From Aggregatimonas sangjinii (GTDB lineage: Bacteria > Bacteroidota > Bacteroidia > Flavobacteriales > Flavobacteriaceae): a DNA stretch of 64,000 nucleotides. The DNA lies in the NCBI RefSeq assembly GCF_005943945.1, contig NZ_CP040710.1, positions 248,001 through 312,000 of the forward strand, read 5' to 3'. How positions within the stretch are numbered: the stretch's first letter is position 1; each line of letters starts with the position of its first letter. The position numbers and the translations under genes are program-made. The notes under the pieces are model-generated. The model searched no databases. It had not been told where the DNA came from and was given only the letters and a program-made list of their open reading frames with translations. Positions 36,468 through 43,924 of this stretch are shown here, piece by piece.

Positions 36468-36494
36468 TAACGCCTTGATGATTTTCTAGCTCGG

Positions 36495-37271
36495 TCAGAT
36501 TTTCTTGTTAAGACGTAGTTTCGGATATTTATTTAAGTCTACCAAGCTATATCCAAAATCGTTAACGATCTTTTCAAATTCTTCAATACTCTTTTTCTTT
36601 TGATATCTTTTCAGGAATTGCCAAGATTTATCTTTATTCCAGCGATCAAAATATTTGCCATTAAAATTCTTGAAATTATTGACAAATGAAATATCGGTAT
36701 CTAAAAAATCTTCAACTTCCTTTATCACTTTCTCCGGAGAGGCAACCATTTCTTCGTAGCTAAAATAGAGCTCTTTATTTATTTTTTTTCTATCATTTCG
36801 ATATATTTCATGGGCAGTGACCCAATGCTTGATCAAATTAGGTACGGAGGTTCTGCTCCATTTTTTAGTGGCCAAGGAGACGGCTATCGGATGTCTTGAA
36901 ATCGTAATAAAATAAGCTTTAGGAAATAACTCTTGAAAAAAGCGCATTCTGATCAAATTCGGAGGCGATTTTTCAATCCAAAAAGGTTTTTCCTTGTCCC
37001 AATATTTTCCCCATTCCTTTAAAATTTTTTCCCTGTTTCCCGGAGTTATCAAAGCACTGGTTTCATCTAATCTAGAGTTCTGGTCGAATGCGAATTTACC
37101 CGGTCCCCCGAAATCCATATCCGGCGGGAAAACACTTTGTAGATGCTGGCCCTCATCCTCAAATATACCCGTATCGTGAAAACCTGAAAAATGTTCTGAA
37201 TTGCTAAGGGTCTTATGTAAAATGGAAGTCCCACTTCTATGTAAACCACATATGAAAACGAGTTTCTGCAT
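36495..37271 (-). CDS. PAPS-dependent sulfotransferase
   Basis: A 258-residue cytoplasmic sulfotransferase of the Sulfotransfer family. The N-terminal 5'-phosphosulfate loop is FICGLHRSGTSILHKTL (residues 6-22) and the 3'-phosphate-binding strand and helix are FITISRHPIAVSLATKKWSR (about 129-148). The middle contains ERNREKILKEWGKYW-type helical region and the C-terminus is Lys-rich. It would move sulfate from PAPS to a sugar hydroxyl or another acceptor. It lies on the same strand as and downstream of cysQ-DUF2061-cysCDN, which makes PAPS and removes PAP, and between two exopolysaccharide blocks, so a polysaccharide acceptor is likely (inference). Confidence 0.88.
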   Translation of the reverse strand: MQKLVFICGLHRSGTSILHKTLSNSEHFSGFHDTGIFEDEGQHLQSVFPPDMDFGGPGKFAFDQNSRLDETSALITPGNREKILKEWGKYWDKEKPFWIEKSPPNLIRMRFFQELFPKAYFITISRHPIAVSLATKKWSRTSVPNLIKHWVTAHEIYRNDRKKINKELYFSYEEMVASPEKVIKEVEDFLDTDISFVNNFKNFNGKYFDRWNKDKSWQFLKRYQKKKSIEEFEKIVNDFGYSLVDLNKYPKLRLNKKI

Positions 37272-37447
37272 TGATATTTTTTTACAAATGTATAATTAAT
37301 CATCCGAGCTTAACAACGGACGCGCCACATAATTCTACTCGACTGTTCGTACTTTTAAGAAGAATGTAACTATCCTAATCCTACTTTGCGGATAAACCAA
37401 GCCATAAAGAATTTTTGGAAACTGACCTTGCCCGACTGCGTCGTTCA

Positions 37448-37474
37448 AAAACATGCTCCCGAAGCAGCAGTTTT
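37448..37474 (-). terminator. Weak hairpin downstream of cysN
   Basis: On the minus strand, just after the cysN stop, AAAACTGCTGCTTCGGGAGC forms a short stem (TGCT/AGCA) with flanking AAAC/GTTT and is followed by T-rich sequence. It could separate cysN from the sulfotransferase gene, but the stem is short and imperfect. Confidence 0.35.
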
Positions 37475-37487
37475 AGGGTGATTTAGA

Positions 37488-38744
37488 TTAAACAATCATA
37501 CCAGCCGCGACGGTTTCATGCGTGCCGTCGTCAACTAGAATAATACTGCCGGTCACTCTATTTTCCCTATAAGAATCGACCATTAGGGGTTTCGTTGTTC
37601 GAATTCTTACTTTACAAATATCATTCATGTCTATTTGTGAATCATCCGCTTTTCGGGCAAGCGTATTAATGTCTATTTTGTAAATGACCTCTTTGATCAT
37701 TGCTTTTTGCTCGTTCGAGGTATGTCTTATGCTATATTTGGCTCTTGGTTTGGCCGAATCATTATGTAACCAACACAGCATAACTTCTATATCCTGTAAT
37801 CCTTCGGGTTGATTTTTTGATCTTACGATCATATCGCCCCGACTAATGTCGATGTCGTCTTCCAAGGTAATGGCGACCGACATTGGGGCAAAGGCTTCGT
37901 TGATTTCACCGGAAGGGCCGCCGATCGATTTGATGACGGAAGTGAAGCCGGATGGCATGACGGTAATTTCATCACCTGTTCTAAGAATGCCACTTGCCAT
38001 TCTACCGGCATAGCCTCTATAATCCAAAAAACCTTCGCGTTGCGGGCGTAGAACCGTTTGAACCGGAAAACGGGCATCGACTTTGTTTATATCGCTGCTA
38101 ATGTGCATCGTTTCCAATGTATGAAGCAATGGGCCACCCTGATACCAGGGCATATGCTCCGATCTATGAACCACATTATCGCCCAACAAAGCGCTTATAG
38201 GTATAAATCGGATGTCCGTAATTAACAACTTCGAAGAAAATTCTTCGAATTGTTTTAAAATAGTATTGTATACTACTTCCTTAAAATCGACCAAATCCAT
38301 CTTGTTTATGCAAACAATAACATGCGGAATTCTGAGAAGGGAAGCTATGAACGCATGCCGTTTGGTCTGTTCTATAACACCATGACGGGCGTCAACTAAA
38401 ATTATGGCCGCATTCGCCGTAGAGGCACCGGTTACCATATTTCTAGTATACTGAATGTGACCGGGAGTATCCGCGATTATGAATTTTCTCTTTGGTGTCG
38501 TGAAATAACGATAGGCTACATCTATGGTAATTCCCTGTTCGCGTTCGTCCCGAAGTCCGTCGGTGAATAGTGCAAGGTCAACACCTTCGTGGCCTTTTTG
38601 TTTGCTGGTATTTTCAATGGCCTCAAGTTGATCTTCAAAAATCGACTTAGAGTCGTATAATAGTCGTCCAATTAAAGTACTCTTGCCGTCATCTACGCTT
38701 CCTGCGGTAGTAAACCTTAATAATTGATTATTCGTTATTTCCAT
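37488..38744 (-). CDS. cysN: Sulfate adenylyltransferase subunit 1 (GTPase)
   Basis: The GTPase subunit that drives APS formation by CysD. It has the translation-factor GTPase layout: G1 AGSVDDGKST (residues 14-23), REQGITIDVAYRYF (G2), ADTPGH (G3, about 93-98) and CINKMDLVDF (G4, about 147-156), followed by two beta-barrel domains. It ends at residue 418 without a fused APS kinase, which is encoded separately by cysC. It follows cysD on the same strand with 63 bases between them. Confidence 0.96.
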   Translation of the reverse strand: MEITNNQLLRFTTAGSVDDGKSTLIGRLLYDSKSIFEDQLEAIENTSKQKGHEGVDLALFTDGLRDEREQGITIDVAYRYFTTPKRKFIIADTPGHIQYTRNMVTGASTANAAIILVDARHGVIEQTKRHAFIASLLRIPHVIVCINKMDLVDFKEVVYNTILKQFEEFSSKLLITDIRFIPISALLGDNVVHRSEHMPWYQGGPLLHTLETMHISSDINKVDARFPVQTVLRPQREGFLDYRGYAGRMASGILRTGDEITVMPSGFTSVIKSIGGPSGEINEAFAPMSVAITLEDDIDISRGDMIVRSKNQPEGLQDIEVMLCWLHNDSAKPRAKYSIRHTSNEQKAMIKEVIYKIDINTLARKADDSQIDMNDICKVRIRTTKPLMVDSYRENRVTGSIILVDDGTHETVAAGMIV

Positions 38745-38807
38745 TATAAATCGTTGAATTTGCTGATCATTTCCGCATTATCGAAAAGGGCGTTGATTTT
38801 GTCGAGA

Positions 38808-39713
38808 TTAAAAATATCCTTGCTTTTTTCGATCTTCCATAGCCGTCTCTGAGCGTTTGTCATCTGTTCTGTTACCACGTTCGGTTTGCCGCATCGATGA
38901 TACTTCCTGCACAATCTTTTCTAGTGTATCGGCCTCCGATTCTATTCCTCCGGTAATGGTAATATCACCTAAAGTGCGAAATCTGATTTTTTTGGTCAGT
39001 ATTTCTTCATCTTTCTCCAGTACCAAGAACTCCGAATTCGGAATCCATGAATTACTTCGCCAGACCACTTCTCTTTGATGCGCAAGATAGAGTGACGGAA
39101 TGGCTATGTTTTCTCTCTTTATGTAATTCCAAACATCCATCTCTGTAAAATTACTGATGGGGAAAGCACGAAAGTGCTCTCCTTCTTGATACTTGCCGTT
39201 GAAAATATTCCAAAGCTCTGGCCGTTGGTTTTTTGGGTCCCATTGCCCAAAATCGTCCCGATGGGAAAAAAATCGCTCTTTCGCCCGCGCCTTTTCCTCA
39301 TCCCTTCGTCCGCCTCCAATTGCACAATCGATTTTGTGTTCCTCTATGGCATCTAACAAAGTTGTTATTTGCAAGGCGTTGCGAGTAGCATTTTTACCTT
39401 TTTCCTCGGTTACCCTACCTTCATCGATCGACTCTTGAACCAAGCCCACGATTAAGCGTGCGTTTAATTCGGTCACCAGATCGTCGCGAAATTTTATCGT
39501 TTCGGGAAAGTTGTGTCCTGTATCCACATGCATAAGCGCAAAGGGAATTTTGGAGGGGTAAAATGCCTTTTTCGCCAAATGGGTAATAAGGATTGAATCT
39601 TTCCCACCTGAAAATAGTATTACCGGATTTTGGAACTGTGCCCAAACCTCCCTTAAAATGAATATCGCTTCAGATTCCAATTCATCCAAATAATTTAAAT
39701 AGTACTTGCCCAT
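38808..39713 (-). CDS. cysD: Sulfate adenylyltransferase subunit 2
   Basis: Catalytic ATP sulfurylase subunit that adenylates sulfate to APS. PP-loop motif LFSGGKDSI is at residues 33-41, after the typical start MGKYYLNYLDELESEAIFILREV. GGRRDEEKARAKERFFSHRD, WNIFNG and FPISNFTEMDVWNYI follow, and the C-terminus ends in the family-typical MEDRKKQGYF. Length 301 aa is normal. It lies 12 bases after cysC, so the operon is compact. No PAPS or APS reductase (cysH) is present beside it. Confidence 0.96.
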   Translation of the reverse strand: MGKYYLNYLDELESEAIFILREVWAQFQNPVILFSGGKDSILITHLAKKAFYPSKIPFALMHVDTGHNFPETIKFRDDLVTELNARLIVGLVQESIDEGRVTEEKGKNATRNALQITTLLDAIEEHKIDCAIGGGRRDEEKARAKERFFSHRDDFGQWDPKNQRPELWNIFNGKYQEGEHFRAFPISNFTEMDVWNYIKRENIAIPSLYLAHQREVVWRSNSWIPNSEFLVLEKDEEILTKKIRFRTLGDITITGGIESEADTLEKIVQEVSSMRQTERGNRTDDKRSETAMEDRKKQGYF

Positions 39714-39725
39714 ATTCTGAGAATC

Positions 39726-40310
39726 TTAGATTTTACTTTCGATTTTTTTTATGATTAAATCTACCGCTTGCGCTATGGTATGATCATCGGTTAATTCGAT
39801 ATCAGGTTGCACCGGTGCCTCGTAAGGTGCTGAAATACCGGTCATATTTTTTATTTCCCCTTTTCGTGCCTTTGCATAAAGGCCTTTGACATCCCTCTTT
39901 TCGCACAGTTGTAAACTGGTATTTACAAAGACCTCGACATAATTATCATTTCCTACGGTATTCTTTATAAAAAGTCTATCTTTTGTATATGGGGCGACAA
40001 AAGCAGCTAGCACAACAATTCCGGCATCGATAAAAAGTTTAGCGATTTCACCTATTCGTCTGTTGTTCTCCGATCTATCTTCCGGACTAAAGGAGAGTCC
40101 TCTATTTATTCCTTTACGGATGTTATCACCATCAAGAACGTACGTTTTTATTTTTTTCTCGAAAAGCCTTTGCTCTAGGGCATTTGCAATGGTAGATTTT
40201 CCCGAACCGGATAATCCCGTAAAGAAAATGAGAAAAGAATTGTGTCCGTTCGCTTTTCTTCTGTCCTCTCTACCGACCTTGTAAGAATGTTTGGTTATAT
40301 TTTTATCCAT
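39726..40310 (-). CDS. cysC: Adenylylsulfate (APS) kinase
   Basis: Phosphorylates APS to PAPS, the donor for sulfotransferases. From ATG 40310 the protein has 194 residues. The P-loop is FFTGLSGSGKSTIANAL (Gly32-Thr40), followed by YVLDGDNIRKGINRGLSFSPEDRSENNRRIGEIAKLF, FVAPYTKDR and VNTSLQLCEKRDVKGLYAKARKGEIKNMTGISAPYE, all family blocks. The frame is open 10 codons further to a TTG (40340), but the ATG 8 bases inside the end of the upstream gene is preferred and implies translational coupling. Confidence 0.96.
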   Translation of the reverse strand: MDKNITKHSYKVGREDRRKANGHNSFLIFFTGLSGSGKSTIANALEQRLFEKKIKTYVLDGDNIRKGINRGLSFSPEDRSENNRRIGEIAKLFIDAGIVVLAAFVAPYTKDRLFIKNTVGNDNYVEVFVNTSLQLCEKRDVKGLYAKARKGEIKNMTGISAPYEAPVQPDIELTDDHTIAQAVDLIIKKIESKI

Positions 40311-40722
40311 TTGCTTTTCGTGTTCTTTCGGACAATCCAAAATTTATTTTGTACCAAGTGCGCTCATGTAGATAGTACAACAACATTTTTGTGATTACCT
40401 CTAAGACGCCTATTTTCAGTCCTGTCAAAGGATTTCCAGAAATGAGCCAAGAAAGCATCACCGTATCCAGAGTGCCAATTATGCGCCAGGAAATAGTCTT
40501 GATAATGTGCCTTTTACGACTTTCCCTGACGTTAATTTTAAACCAAACCCTTTCATGAACATAATATAATATCAGTTTAGTGATTACTTCTGAAAAGCCG
40601 ATTTTTAAACCGGTCAACGGATTTCCTGTAATCAACCATGATAATAAAATCGTATCTAAAGTGCCAACCGCCCGCCAAGTAAAGGTTTTCGCAAGGTGTC
40701 TTTTATAGGAAACTTTGCTCAT
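40303..40722 (-). CDS. Tandem DUF2061 membrane protein
   Basis: A 139-residue protein made of two copies of DUF2061, at about residues 7-64 and 70-127. Each copy reads KxxxKTxxWRxxGTLDTxxLSWLIxGNPLTGLKIGxxEVITKxxLYYxHERxWxKIN. Each has a hydrophobic segment around TLDTILLSWLITG and a second around VITKLILYYVHE, so about four membrane passes in all. DUF2061 has no established function. The gene overlaps cysQ by 4 bases and cysC by 8, so it is firmly part of the sulfate-activation operon and presumably helps it, for instance by moving sulfate or a nucleotide across the membrane (inference). Confidence 0.88.
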   Translation of the reverse strand: MSKVSYKRHLAKTFTWRAVGTLDTILLSWLITGNPLTGLKIGFSEVITKLILYYVHERVWFKINVRESRKRHIIKTISWRIIGTLDTVMLSWLISGNPLTGLKIGVLEVITKMLLYYLHERTWYKINFGLSERTRKANG

Positions 40723-41519
40723 TGGTTACTCACTAGAAAATAAGGGTTTAAAAGATTTTCCTTGTTGTAAGTTACCTCTTTCTGAGTATGTTGTGAGATT
40801 ACTTTTACCCCAACAGCAGAGCAAATAGCATGCCCGGCAGCAGTGTCCCATTCCATAGTTGGTGCAAATCTCGGATACACATCGGCCTTGCCCTCTGCGA
40901 CCAAACAGAATTTTAAGGAACTTCCTTTAGAGACAATTTCAACTTCGGGGAATTCTTGCTTTAATTCTTCTGTAAAATAAATAGTATCATCATTCATATG
41001 TGACCGGCTAGCTACGACTCTTATTGATAAGCTTTTATTGGAATTAGGATAAATACGATCAATTTCATCATTTAGTTTATTCGTTACGACATGTTCTAAG
41101 TCTAAAACTGTTTTGAATGCCTTTTTTTCGTCAACTACGGCATAATAAAGTTCCCTTGTGACGGGTACATAGATTACTCCAAAAACCGGGATTCCGTGAT
41201 TGCATAGCGCTATATTTACGGTGAATTCCCCATTTCTTTTTATAAACTCTTTTGTTCCGTCTAGCGGATCAACAATCCAACAAGACGTCCATTCTTTTCT
41301 TGTGGAATAAGCCAATTGCTTGCTCTCCTCGCTAATGATGGGAAGGTCCGTCTCATTTAAGATTCCTACGATTTTTGCATTTGCTGCACTATCCGCAACG
41401 GTAAGTGGTGAATCATCTTTTTTATAATCAACATGAATTTCATCTTGATTGTAGACCTTCAATATCGCCTTACCACCTTCGATTGCCGCTTGTATTGCTG
41501 TTTGATATATTCGTTTCAT
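40719..41519 (-). CDS. cysQ: 3'(2'),5'-bisphosphate nucleotidase
   Basis: Hydrolyses PAP, the by-product of PAPS use, to AMP and phosphate. A 266-residue inositol-monophosphatase-fold enzyme. Metal-binding motifs are ISEESKQ (Glu of the first site), WIVDPLDGTKEFIKRNGEF (DPLDGT at about 85-90) and EWDTAAGHAICSAVG near residues 222-236. It is the first gene of the minus-strand sulfate operon and overlaps the DUF2061 gene by 4 bases (ATGA type). PAP recycling is needed where a sulfotransferase consumes PAPS, as here. Confidence 0.95.
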   Translation of the reverse strand: MKRIYQTAIQAAIEGGKAILKVYNQDEIHVDYKKDDSPLTVADSAANAKIVGILNETDLPIISEESKQLAYSTRKEWTSCWIVDPLDGTKEFIKRNGEFTVNIALCNHGIPVFGVIYVPVTRELYYAVVDEKKAFKTVLDLEHVVTNKLNDEIDRIYPNSNKSLSIRVVASRSHMNDDTIYFTEELKQEFPEVEIVSKGSSLKFCLVAEGKADVYPRFAPTMEWDTAAGHAICSAVGVKVISQHTQKEVTYNKENLLNPYFLVSNQ

Positions 41520-42021
41520 AGGGAATTTTCATGTTTATTCACATGCTGGGAAAAAAGCCTTTGAACCGATTCGATAAAATCAAATTTTAAAGAATATCCA
41601 TTAAAGGCAAATAGGGAACGAAAGTAAAAGCTTTTACAAAAGAATAAAAATTAAACCCTGAATAATCGGGCAACATCAAAAAGCTTCGTTCAATTAGCAA
41701 TTATCGCACTAAGGAAGAAATATTTGAATTGAATTAGGGTTGTTGCACTACGGGGTTGTTACATTATAGTATACTTAAGATTTTTATGTAGAGTAGTAAA
41801 ACGATATTGCCTTCGTATTAGGGGGAATACTCTTTTATGAAAGTATAAGATGGGTTTTATTGCTGTTAAATCAACCGTACCTTGCTTTTTATCGAACAAT
41901 AGGGTTTATATATCGAGAATATTGAGGTGTAAGTCGAAAAAAAAATAAGCAACTGCCATATTGAAGTAATTTTACAAGTTAAATTAGTAGGTCAAGAGAT
42001 ACGACTAATAAGAAAAAAGCT
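41520..42021. other. Gene-free divergent control region between sulfate operon and block C
   Basis: About 500 AT-rich bases between the starts of cysQ (minus) and the fibre-like protein gene (plus). An imperfect palindrome CATGT...ACATG lies at 41531-41546 close to cysQ. No exact TAnnTTTG with a good -33 partner was seen on either strand. Nothing coding is recognised. Confidence 0.5.
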
Positions 42022-43506
42022 ATGAAAAATCTTTTTGTATTTTTTTTAGTACTGGTTTGTACCAACTTTGGTACGGCCCAAGTTAAGATAGGTGACAATC
42101 CTCAATCGCTTGACCCAACATCCATATTAGAGCTGGAAAGCAATTCTAAGGTATTGGTTATAAGTCGAATGCCGGAGGCTGAGATATTAGGTCTAACCCC
42201 TTTGCAGGGTGCCGTGGTCTACAATACCGATGCATCTTGTATCTTTTACTACGATGGTTCGAATTGGAATAATTTATGTAACGGTGGTAGCACGGGAAAC
42301 ATATCCTGGGGAACGATTACCGGTAATTTGACCGATCAAGCGGATTTGGCCGATGAATTACAAAACTACGTTGATCTAACAACTGAGCAATCGATTGCGG
42401 GAGAGAAAACACTTACCGAAAAGTTCACCGTAGATACGGGCACCCCGACCGACCGGGTCGCCGAATTCCTGGGCCGTGTAAAAGGTGAGGACGGTACGGC
42501 CCCGGAGGACTTCGTTACCAAAGCGCAATTAGATGCTTCTGGCGGAGGAGGTGGTGGTGGAGGCACTTGGGGCTCGATTACCGGTACGCTCTCCGATCAA
42601 ATGGATTTAGCCGCTGCATTTCAGAATTATGTAGATCTTGCTACCGCCCAATCGATAGCAGGTGAAAAAACACTTACCGAAAAGTTCACCGTAGATACGG
42701 GTACTACGACCGATCAGGTCGCCGAATTTTTAGGCCGTGTAAAAGGTGAGGACGGGACGGCTCCGGAAGACTTTGTTACCAAAGCACAGCTAGATGCTTC
42801 ACCTGGAGGCGGCGGTGGAACTTGGGGCTCGATTACCGGTACGCTCTCCGATCAAACGGATTTGGCCGCTACATTTCAGAATTATGTAGACCTTTCTACC
42901 GCTCAATCGATAGCAGGCGAGAAGACGCTTACCGAAAAGTTTACCGTAAATACGGGTGGTATGAACGACCAGGTCGCCGAATTTCTGGGCCGTGTAAAAG
43001 GCGAAAATGGTACCGAATTAGATGACTTTGTCACAAGGCGTCAATTGAATGCGGTTGTTGCAACAGGAGCGAGTGGTGAAGAAGGATCAATTTTTTTTGC
43101 AGGAACGGACACAGGGCTTACTGAAAACAATGATCAATTATTTTGGGACAATACCATTAATCAACTTAAGGTGGGCAATAACGTTCTTCCAAATCAAAAT
43201 GGCTCAACTAATTCTACACTAAATATACAAGGTTCGGTCTCAAAACGTATAACCTTTGGTGAAACCATATTGAACGAAACGCATCATACAGTTATTATTA
43301 ATGACCCAGCCCTGACCGCCGCAGTAATTGTTTTACCACCCGCTAACACATGTACAGGCCGAGTATACATTATAAAGAAAAGACCTAACATAGCAATCAC
43401 GATTCAAGGGGATTATATTGACAGAAACTATGTTACTACTACTGTAATGAATGATAATATTCTACACATACAGAGTAATGGTTTTCAATGGGAGCAGATC
43501 AACTAG
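42022..43506 (+). CDS. Secreted fibre-like repeat protein (copy 1)
   Basis: A 494-residue exported protein. Signal peptide MKNLFVFFLVLVCTNFGTAQ is followed by a head domain of about 70 residues beginning VKIGDNPQSLDPTSILELE, with two conserved Cys (CIFYYDGSNWNNLC). Three repeats of about 86 residues follow, each running WGSITGTLSDQ - DLxxxFQNYVDL - QSIAGEKTLTEKFTVDTG - VAEFLGRVKGEDG - DFVTKAQLDAS, joined by Gly-rich linkers. Such modules occur in phage tail-fibre-like and trimeric surface proteins. The C-terminal part starts with GEEGSIFFAGTDTGLTENNDQLFWDN and is shared with the larger paralogue at 53926. No T9SS sorting domain is visible at the C-terminus. The role in the polysaccharide locus is unknown. 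Confidence 0.75.
   Translation: MKNLFVFFLVLVCTNFGTAQVKIGDNPQSLDPTSILELESNSKVLVISRMPEAEILGLTPLQGAVVYNTDASCIFYYDGSNWNNLCNGGSTGNISWGTITGNLTDQADLADELQNYVDLTTEQSIAGEKTLTEKFTVDTGTPTDRVAEFLGRVKGEDGTAPEDFVTKAQLDASGGGGGGGGTWGSITGTLSDQMDLAAAFQNYVDLATAQSIAGEKTLTEKFTVDTGTTTDQVAEFLGRVKGEDGTAPEDFVTKAQLDASPGGGGGTWGSITGTLSDQTDLAATFQNYVDLSTAQSIAGEKTLTEKFTVNTGGMNDQVAEFLGRVKGENGTELDDFVTRRQLNAVVATGASGEEGSIFFAGTDTGLTENNDQLFWDNTINQLKVGNNVLPNQNGSTNSTLNIQGSVSKRITFGETILNETHHTVIINDPALTAAVIVLPPANTCTGRVYIIKKRPNIAITIQGDYIDRNYVTTTVMNDNILHIQSNGFQWEQIN
42307..43056 (+). repeat. Three ~258-bp tandem coding repeats
   Basis: Units begin at 42307, 42568 and 42823 (each at TGG of the WGSITG / WGTITG motif). The second and third are nearly identical in long stretches. 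Unit ends differ in the Gly linker, giving 261 and 255 bases. They encode the repeats of the fibre-like protein. Confidence 0.85.
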
Positions 43507-43924
43507 CAACTACGTTCAATAAAACGATTGATTACGTTTCACCATCCTTAAGATTTAGTTTTTAGTAGATAGGATGAGGTTTAGGTCGTTAAACAATATG
43601 GTTAACGGCCATTTAAATTAATTTTCGAGTGTTCCAAAACGTATGTATCTTGCCATAAATACCTTAAAACTCTAAGTTCAACGGGTTTATTTGGGAACCG
43701 ATCATCTATCGGGTAATTTTCGCAATTAAATTAAAAAGTTATTAGATTATTTTAATTATGCCCAAAGCGAAGAATGTCGTCTTATTGACAAACTTAAAAG
43801 AAATCATAAATTCAACTAAATGGCGTTGAGAGAGTGATCTTATGTGCTGTAATAGACTGATTCGCTGTTGTCTTAGGCGACATTTTTTGAAGTATAGTTA
43901 TTAATTAAAAATAAAATTCCCTAT
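43507..43924 (+). promoter_or_regulatory. Leader of the second wzc-like gene, with shared element
   Basis: About 418 bases without a gene. At 43639-43700 it repeats the element found at 21436-21498: ACGTATGTATCTTGC, then TAAATA, AAGTTCAACGG and TTTATTTGGG at matching spacing. The rest shows no coding potential. Confidence 0.5.

Noticed and set aside
36468-36494. Terminator between wecB and the sulfotransferase
   Set aside because: The 27-base gap between these convergent genes shows no stem with a T run.
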